Positions 39,842 through 44,650 of a DNA stretch of 44,650 bases are shown here, piece after piece (the first letter of the stretch is position 1; the number at the start of each line of letters is the position of its first letter). Under the pieces are notes generated by a model. The model ran no database searches and was not told the origin of the DNA. It saw only the letters and a program-made list of their open reading frames with translations. The stretch spans positions 1 to 44,650 of the forward strand of contig DAOUMU010000534.1 in the NCBI GenBank assembly GCA_034409055.1, written 5' to 3'. The stretch is from DAOUMU01 sp034409055 (GTDB lineage: Bacteria; Chloroflexota; Anaerolineae; 4572-78; J111). The position numbers and the translations under genes were made by a program.

Positions 39842-41086
39842 CTACTGAGCCGGTAGGAGAACGAAGAATTTACTACCGGGTAATTTTTCAGGGTCGAACC
39901 CCTCACTCTCCACCCAAATCCGGCCATTGTGAGACTCAATAATTCCTTTGGCAATGGTCAATCCCAGGCCAGCCCCGCCCCCCATAAATTGGGTTTTACT
40001 GGTACTATGCAGGGCCACATTCTCGGCGGTACTAAACTTGTCAAAAATCAGTTTTTGTTTATCAAGGTCGATACCGACACCCGTATCTGCCACCACAACC
40101 TCAACAAACGATTGGTCTTCGGTATCGGCCTTTTCTAAAAGTCGGACACTGACGGTAATCCGGCCGTTATCGGGGGTGTATTTAATAGCATTATTCACAA
40201 TACGAGCCAGGGCCGAGTGCAATTGCCCGAAATCGCCGTTGACCATTGGCAAATCTTTAGCAACCTCCACTTCAAGCATGAGTTGACGTTCTGTTAAGAC
40301 TGAGGTATGCTCGGTCTTGATCTTGTTAATAATACTCCTCAACGAAATCGGGGTAAAATCAAAGTTCTTGTCTGTCAGTTCCATCCGAATGACACTCACC
40401 ATGTCATCGATGATCTCGCGCAGGCGAGTGGTGCCTTTCACCACCCCGGCTAACAATTCTTTAGCCCCTTCATCAGCCTGAATAGCGGGCAATACCTGGA
40501 GCATTTGAGTATAACTATGGATCACGGTCAACGGGGTGCGCAACTCGTGAGAAGCCACAGAGATAAAATTACTTTTGGCTTCTTCAAGATGTTTCAGTCG
40601 ATCGTATGCAATTTGCAGCTCAGAAAATTTGCGTTCCAACTCTTCAATCAGAGCCAGGTTTTGCTCTTGTAAATAATATTCGCGTTTGGTTATAACACCT
40701 TCAACCTTGTGACCAATTTGGATATGGCGAGCTACTGCTGTCACCAACTCCTCAAAATCAATTGGCTTATTGAGGTAGCCATCGCAACCAATGGCCCTGG
40801 CCCGCTCCCGGTCATCGCTGATGTTGCGGGCAGTGAGAGCTATGATGGGCACTGATCTCAGATCAGAAAAGCTGCGGATGCGAGTAACAGCGGTAAAACC
40901 ATCAAGGTCGGGCAGGTTAATATCCATCAAAATCAAATCGGGATTGACTTCGACAGCTTTCTCAATCCCCTCCAAGGCATTGACTGCGTCCACCACGTGG
41001 TAACCTTCGCTCTCAAGAATTCGTCTAACCAGGTGCCTATTTTCTGGTATGTCTTCAACATTTAAGATAGTGGGGGTTCCACTCAT
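39842..41086 (-). CDS. Receiver-histidine kinase hybrid
   Basis: A 414-residue cytoplasmic protein. An N-terminal receiver (E11-D12, phospho-acceptor D55, lysine in LNKPIDF) is followed by a coiled-coil linker (about 135-170) and a HisKA domain with H180 in SVASHELRTPL. The HATPase_c domain follows (RIVNNAIKYTP N-box, VVADTGVGID and GGGAGLGLTIAKG G-boxes). There is no sensor or membrane segment, so its input comes through the receiver. ATG 41086 is preferred over TTG 41125. It likely signals with the single-domain regulator at 38003-38386. Confidence 0.88.
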   Translation of the reverse strand: MSGTPTILNVEDIPENRHLVRRILESEGYHVVDAVNALEGIEKAVEVNPDLILMDINLPDLDGFTAVTRIRSFSDLRSVPIIALTARNISDDRERARAIGCDGYLNKPIDFEELVTAVARHIQIGHKVEGVITKREYYLQEQNLALIEELERKFSELQIAYDRLKHLEEAKSNFISVASHELRTPLTVIHSYTQMLQVLPAIQADEGAKELLAGVVKGTTRLREIIDDMVSVIRMELTDKNFDFTPISLRSIINKIKTEHTSVLTERQLMLEVEVAKDLPMVNGDFGQLHSALARIVNNAIKYTPDNGRITVSVRLLEKADTEDQSFVEVVVADTGVGIDLDKQKLIFDKFSTAENVALHSTSKTQFMGGGAGLGLTIAKGIIESHNGRIWVESEGFDPEKLPGSKFFVLLPAQ

Positions 41087-41171
41087 TCCCAACTTCCCAA
41101 TATATTTATGAATATAAAACCACAAAAGAGAAGATTATCACCTGAATAACAAGTAACAATCATTAAGATAC

Positions 41172-41193
41172 TGTGTTAATATATAATAACACA
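41172..41193. promoter_or_regulatory. Inverted repeat TGTGTTA-N8-TAACACA, candidate operator
   Basis: A perfect 7-bp inverted repeat with an AT-only spacer, in the AT-rich intergenic region between the divergent kinase and SURF1 genes. It has the form of a dimeric regulator site. The regulator is unknown. The rest of 41087-41371 shows no gene. Confidence 0.4.
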
Positions 41194-41371
41194 CAATTTA
41201 CCCTAAAAAGTATAGGATAACCATCCCAAATTTTAGATTTTGATCACTTAAAAATCTCTGTGTTTATTTTCTCCACGAACCAGAATTTATTATACAATTT
41301 TCCGGCTATACATTCAAATCAATCCTTATTTTCGCCAATCCGGTCAGACAAGATATAATACCTGATAAACT

Positions 41372-41526
41372 GTAACTGCCTCATGTCATTCCGAGGAGCG
41401 CAGCGACGAGGAATCCCCGAAACTTTGGCCCAAAAGAGATCTACCCTGTGCCCCTTGGGTATTTACCAAAACCTTGGAGATTCTTCACTCGCTGCGCTCG
41501 TTCAGAATGACATGGTAGGTAGTTAC
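41372..41526 (+). mobile_element. MITE-like element, copy 3 (complete, 8-bp TSD)
   Basis: A 155-bp copy in the same orientation as copy 1. It lacks five bases after GTAACTGCC and has a longer interior (around 41445-41470). The perfect target duplication is GATAAACT at 41364-41371 and 41527-41534. It is inserted 42 bp before the SURF1 start, in its likely promoter or leader. Confidence 0.9.
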
Positions 41527-41568
41527 GATAAACTTTTCACAAAAACCCTGACAGAAGAGAGCCTGTCT

Positions 41569-42303
41569 ATGAAAAAGCTAATCACAGGCCATTGGCTGGT
41601 AAGACATCTGTCGGTACTGGCCGTAGTTATTGTACTTATCAATCTTGGCTGGTGGCAATTGCGGCGTTTGGAGGAAAAGCGAACCAGAAATGAAACCATT
41701 TTAGCCGCTCTGAATCAACCAGTCTTAACCGTAACCAGAGAAGACATCAATCCAGAAGCTTTTCATTTCCATCGCGTCCAAGTCACAGGCACATTTGATA
41801 ACGCGGAAAGTATGTTGCTCCGTAATCGAACCTTGAAAAACGTCCCCGGGATGCACTTACTAACACCGCTACGAATTAGTGACAGTGATAAAGTCGTTTT
41901 GGTGGACAGAGGTTGGCTGCCCAAAGACCACAACCGGACAGCCTACGATATTTTTGATGAGGTTACGATTGAGGGTATTGCCTACCGTTCTCAAACCCGT
42001 CCCAGTTTTTTGGCCCCTCGTGATCCCCCCCTCCAGTCAGGTCAAACGCGCTTGGATAGCTGGTTCCGGGTAAATATTGACCGCATTCAGGAGCAATTGC
42101 CTTATCCCCTTTTACCCATCTTCATCGAGCAATCACCTGATCCTGAAGCGGAACCAGACAGTTTGCCTCGTCGGATTGAAGACCTGGTCTTGGACGAAGG
42201 TCCCCATCTGGGATATGCCATCCAGTGGTTCTCTTTTGCCCTAATTTTAGTCGGCATCTACGTCTTTTTCGTTCGACAGGAGTTAAAGCGCTATGAACTC
42301 TGA
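41569..42303 (+). CDS. SURF1 family cytochrome oxidase assembly protein
   Basis: A 244-residue membrane protein of SURF1 topology: N-terminal helix (HLSVLAVVIVLINLGWWQLRRLEEK) with the GWWQ-RR signature, a central domain (FHFHRVQVTGTF, LVDRGWLP), and a C-terminal helix (GYAIQWFSFALILVGIYVFF). SURF1 helps insert heme a into oxidase subunit I. The true start is ATG 41569; the open frame continues upstream only because it crosses MITE copy 3. It overlaps the GDPD gene by 11 nt. It implies an aerobic respiratory oxidase in an organism that also has AOR. Confidence 0.88.
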   Translation: MKKLITGHWLVRHLSVLAVVIVLINLGWWQLRRLEEKRTRNETILAALNQPVLTVTREDINPEAFHFHRVQVTGTFDNAESMLLRNRTLKNVPGMHLLTPLRISDSDKVVLVDRGWLPKDHNRTAYDIFDEVTIEGIAYRSQTRPSFLAPRDPPLQSGQTRLDSWFRVNIDRIQEQLPYPLLPIFIEQSPDPEAEPDSLPRRIEDLVLDEGPHLGYAIQWFSFALILVGIYVFFVRQELKRYEL

Positions 42304-43108
42304 AGTACTTTGCATCGCTCACCGAGGGGCATGCAGCCTGGCCCCCGAAAACACATTGGCGGCCGCTCGTAAGGCGCTTGAAGTTGGCGCAGATATGTGG
42401 GAGCTTGACGTAGCCGTCACCACCGATGGCCAACTTATCCTGGGTCACGATGACACTTTGGTCCGCACAACGAATGTAGAAACCATTTTTCCTGACCGTG
42501 CTCCCTGGACATACCCCACTTTTACCCTATCCGAACTCAAGCAGCTAGATACCGGCTCCCGGTACATTGAAACAGACCCCTTTGGTCTGATTGCCTCGGG
42601 CGAAGTAACGCCTGCAGACCAAGCTGCGATGCGTGGTGAACCCATTCCTACCCTGCGCGAGGCTCTACTTTTTACTCGCGATCACAACTGGCGAGTCAAC
42701 GTCGAAATCAAAAAAATCCCTCCGCCTATGGAAGCCTTTCCCGTATTGGCCGCAGTGATGGCCCTCATCGCTGAGTTAGATATGGTCGAACAAGTTCTCC
42801 TATCCTCTTTTATCCATTCCGAGCTGCAACGAGCAAAAATGACAAACCCGGTCATCGCCGCAGCGGCGCTGGTCGGTTCCTCTGAAACAGAACCGATCAT
42901 CTGGCCCACAGAGTTGGCGGTTGATGCTTATCACCCTCGCCATACCCTAATTGATAGGGCCAAGATTCAACGGCTGCGACAAGCCGGGTTTGATGTCAAT
43001 CCCTGGACTGTGAATAACAAATCAGAGATGGAACGTCTAATCGAGGCCGGTGTAACAGGGATTATCACCGATTTTCCCCAAATTATGACGACTTCTTCAC
43101 TAAATTGA
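42293..43108 (+). CDS. Glycerophosphodiester phosphodiesterase
   Basis: A 271-residue GDPD with the TIM-barrel motif AHRGACSLAPENTLAA (catalytic H and metal ligand E), EVGADMWELDVAVTTDGQLILGHD (second histidine) and VNPWTVNNKSEMERLIEAGVTGIITDFP at the end. It hydrolyses glycerophosphodiesters to glycerol-3-phosphate and an alcohol. No signal peptide is seen, so the cytoplasmic UgpQ type is likely. AGGAG lies 10 nt upstream. It is translationally coupled to SURF1, and its 3' end overlaps msrB by 26 bp on the other strand. Confidence 0.92.
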   Translation: MNSEVLCIAHRGACSLAPENTLAAARKALEVGADMWELDVAVTTDGQLILGHDDTLVRTTNVETIFPDRAPWTYPTFTLSELKQLDTGSRYIETDPFGLIASGEVTPADQAAMRGEPIPTLREALLFTRDHNWRVNVEIKKIPPPMEAFPVLAAVMALIAELDMVEQVLLSSFIHSELQRAKMTNPVIAAAALVGSSETEPIIWPTELAVDAYHPRHTLIDRAKIQRLRQAGFDVNPWTVNNKSEMERLIEAGVTGIITDFPQIMTTSSLN

Positions 43109-43487
43109 GGGCGGCAGAATTCATGCAGTAACGCTGGTAGGTTGGGGCTGGGCCATCGTCAAAAACGTGGCCAAGATGGGCGTCGCACACGGCGCACAGC
43201 AACTCGATGCGACGCATAAACCAGCTATCATCGATTTCGGTTTTGATGTTCGCTTCATCGATGGGGGCCCAGAAACTGGGCCAGCCCGTGCCGGAGTCAT
43301 ATTTAGTCTCGGAGCTAAACAGGTCAGTCCCACAACAGACACATTGATAGATACCTTCCTCTTTACAATCGTGATATTTTCCGGTGAAAGCTCTTTCGGT
43401 ACCCTTTTTTCGGGTGACATAAAACTGTTCCGGGGTCAGCAATTCCTGCCACGCTTCCTCAGTTTTAACCACTTTTGCTTTGGTCAT
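43083..43487 (-). CDS. msrB: Peptide-methionine (R)-S-oxide reductase MsrB
   Basis: A 134-residue MsrB. Catalytic C121 in QRYCMNSAAL; zinc ligands C49 and C52 (QCVCCG) and C98 and C101 (CAVCDAHLGHVFDDGP). YDSGTGWPSFWAPI is the substrate loop. It repairs oxidised methionine residues. AGGAG lies 5 nt before ATG 43487, so the upstream TTG at 43502 is rejected. Convergent with the GDPD gene. Confidence 0.95.
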   Translation of the reverse strand: MTKAKVVKTEEAWQELLTPEQFYVTRKKGTERAFTGKYHDCKEEGIYQCVCCGTDLFSSETKYDSGTGWPSFWAPIDEANIKTEIDDSWFMRRIELLCAVCDAHLGHVFDDGPAPTYQRYCMNSAALNLVKKSS

Positions 43488-43671
43488 AATCACTCCTATC
43501 AATCAAACTCAATCTATATTGGTCAAAAGTAAAGTTTGCCACTATTCTACCTTTCAGCCTAAAGCAAGTATAATTCTACAAAGCATTGATTAAATTTTTA
43601 TGAACAGTCAACCCAAACAAAGCATTCTGACCGGGTTCGGGAAATAAGCAGGTAAAAATCTAGGAGAGGTC

Positions 43672-43701
43672 TTGCCCCCGCAGCCGTCTTTATGCTAAAA
43701 T
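43672..43701 (+). promoter_or_regulatory. Candidate sigma-70 promoter of map
   Basis: TTGCCC at 43672-43677 and TAAAAT at 43696-43701 are spaced 18 bp apart. The -10 lies 24 bp before ATG 43725, giving a short leader. Confidence 0.35.
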
Positions 43702-43724
43702 GCTAAAAAACAAAGACCGTATTG

Positions 43725-44495
43725 ATGTTGATTCCACGAAAAACATCTCGAACTATTGCCCGGATGCGAATAGCCGGACGCATCGTGGCAGAAACCTTTC
43801 AAATCCTGGCCGAACATATCAAGCCTGGCGTAACCCTGCGTGAATTAGACCGGTTAGCAGAAACATACCTCAAAAGCCAGGGAGCGACCCCCTTATACAA
43901 GGGGTATCAAGGCAATCCACCCGATCATCCGCCCTTTCCGGGTGTCATTTGCGCCTCAGTCAATCACGAAATTTGCCACGGCCTGCCGAATGAGCGCATT
44001 TTGCAAGATGGGGACATCGTGGGGATTGATATTGGCCTGAGATACGATGGCTACTGTGGCGATGCCTGTGTTACTTTTGCCGTAGGTTCCATCTCAGCCG
44101 AGGCGCAGCGTCTTCTGGAGATTGCCCAGGCATGTTTACGCCTTGGCATTGAAGTGGCTCAACCGGGACATTATCTCAATGACATTGGCGTGGCCATTGA
44201 GACCTATGCGTACACGCAAAACGTATCTGTGGTGCGTGAGTGGGGGGGGCATGGCCTGGGCCGAAACCTGCACGAATCCCCTTCCGTCTCTCACGTGCGC
44301 GAGCCCCGCCGAGGTCCCAAATTACGCCCCGGTATGGTCTTCACCATCGAGCCGATGATCAACACCGGCACGCATGAGTGGCGCATGCTGGACGATGGCT
44401 GGACGGTAGTTACGAGCGATGGTTCACTGTCCGCTCAATTTGAGCATACCGTTGCCATTACTAAAAATGGGCCGAAAATCCTGACCAAGCTGTGA
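43725..44495 (+). CDS. map: Methionine aminopeptidase, type I
   Basis: A 256-residue metalloaminopeptidase. The metal ligands are all present: D102 (GIDIGLRYDGY), D113 (CGDACVTF), H176 (GHGLGRNLHE), E209 (FTIEPMIN) and E240 (QFEHTVAIT). It removes the initiator methionine. It lacks the N-terminal zinc-finger extension of some type I enzymes. Start ATG 43725 with a TTG just before it; the ribosome-binding site is weak. No ribosomal protein or adk genes flank it, so it may be an extra copy. Confidence 0.93.
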   Translation: MLIPRKTSRTIARMRIAGRIVAETFQILAEHIKPGVTLRELDRLAETYLKSQGATPLYKGYQGNPPDHPPFPGVICASVNHEICHGLPNERILQDGDIVGIDIGLRYDGYCGDACVTFAVGSISAEAQRLLEIAQACLRLGIEVAQPGHYLNDIGVAIETYAYTQNVSVVREWGGHGLGRNLHESPSVSHVREPRRGPKLRPGMVFTIEPMINTGTHEWRMLDDGWTVVTSDGSLSAQFEHTVAITKNGPKILTKL

Positions 44496-44524
44496 AATAA
44501 GAAGAGTACATTTATACATTTTTC

Positions 44525-44650
44525 GTAACTACCTACCATGTCATTCTGAGCGACCACAGGGAGCGAAGAATCTCCTGTTTCAGGCTGGATTTGCCCTTGT
44601 TACCGGAGATTCCTCGTCGCTTCGCTCCTCGGAATGACATGAGGGTAGGC
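44525..44650 (-). mobile_element. MITE-like element, copy 4 (cut by window end)
   Basis: It starts GTAACTACCTACC at 44525, 29 bp after the map stop, in the orientation of copy 2. The termini match the family but the interior (CTCCTGTTTCAGGCTGG) is different, so it is a diverged subfamily. The sequence ends within GAGGGTAGGC; if complete, AGTTAC and a duplicate of CATTTTTC (44517-44524) should follow. Confidence 0.82.

Overview
The window looks like a chromosomal piece of an uncultured Chloroflexota bacterium, probably Anaerolineae. The clues are moderate GC, Asp-box proteins, a tungsten-type aldehyde:ferredoxin oxidoreductase, a ROK-regulated ABC sugar locus without its own ATPase, a C5-type heme cluster, and a secreted-protein C-terminus ending in a YLPII-type motif. 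The organism assignment is inference. No rRNA, tRNA or CRISPR array was seen.

Layout. 1-5.9 kb: hairpin repeats, a methyltransferase, a compact four-gene operon (nucleotidyltransferase, HEPN-like protein, CopG/BrnA-like antitoxin, small acidic protein), a repeat-rich gap, a zinc-finger/pRiA4b ORF3-like protein and a ketopantoate reductase-family enzyme. 5.9-9.6 kb: an Asp-box beta-propeller protein and a divergent GroEL-like chaperonin that has lost a key ATPase aspartate. 9.9-26.1 kb: a long minus-strand catabolic locus. 26.5-33.3 kb, plus strand: a DUF4332-type protein, malate dehydrogenase and the heme genes hemC, cobA-hemD, a CBS-pair gene, hemB and hemL. 33.7-44.5 kb: kynureninase, aldo/keto reductase, two GNATs, a single-domain response regulator, a membrane-anchored duplicated-domain protein, a receiver-histidine kinase, SURF1, GDPD, MsrB and methionine aminopeptidase.

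The main discovery candidate is the 9.9-26.1 kb locus. Read in transcription order it encodes a ROK regulator, a fucose/arabinose-isomerase-fold enzyme, a sugar-binding lipoprotein and two permeases, an FSA-like transaldolase/aldolase, an aldehyde:ferredoxin oxidoreductase with an adjacent MoaD-like protein, a broken methyltransferase-like gene, a GNAT, a GH4 glycosidase, a small plus large subunit pair that looks like (2R)-sulfolactate sulfo-lyase SuyAB rather than altronate dehydratase, an APH-like kinase, a LarA-family hydroxyacid racemase and a TauE/SafE exporter. This can be read as one anaerobic route for a sulfonated sugar such as sulfoquinovose: uptake, glycoside opening, isomerisation, transaldol cleavage to sulfolactaldehyde, ferredoxin-linked oxidation to sulfolactate, nickel-dependent racemisation to the R form, C-S cleavage to pyruvate plus sulfite, and sulfite export. 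Using AOR for the oxidation step and LarA for the racemisation step would, to my knowledge, be new. The pathway is inference from family membership and gene order.

The window is also rich in small repeats. A roughly 143-bp MITE-like family with GTAAC termini occurs four times; all three complete copies have perfect 8-bp target-site duplications. Heptanucleotide tandem repeats of unrelated sequence fill several spacers, and in two cases they supply the stop codon of the neighbouring gene. Several further inverted-repeat elements of about 75-190 bp lie between genes, and one of them ends inside the last codons of the MoaD-like gene.
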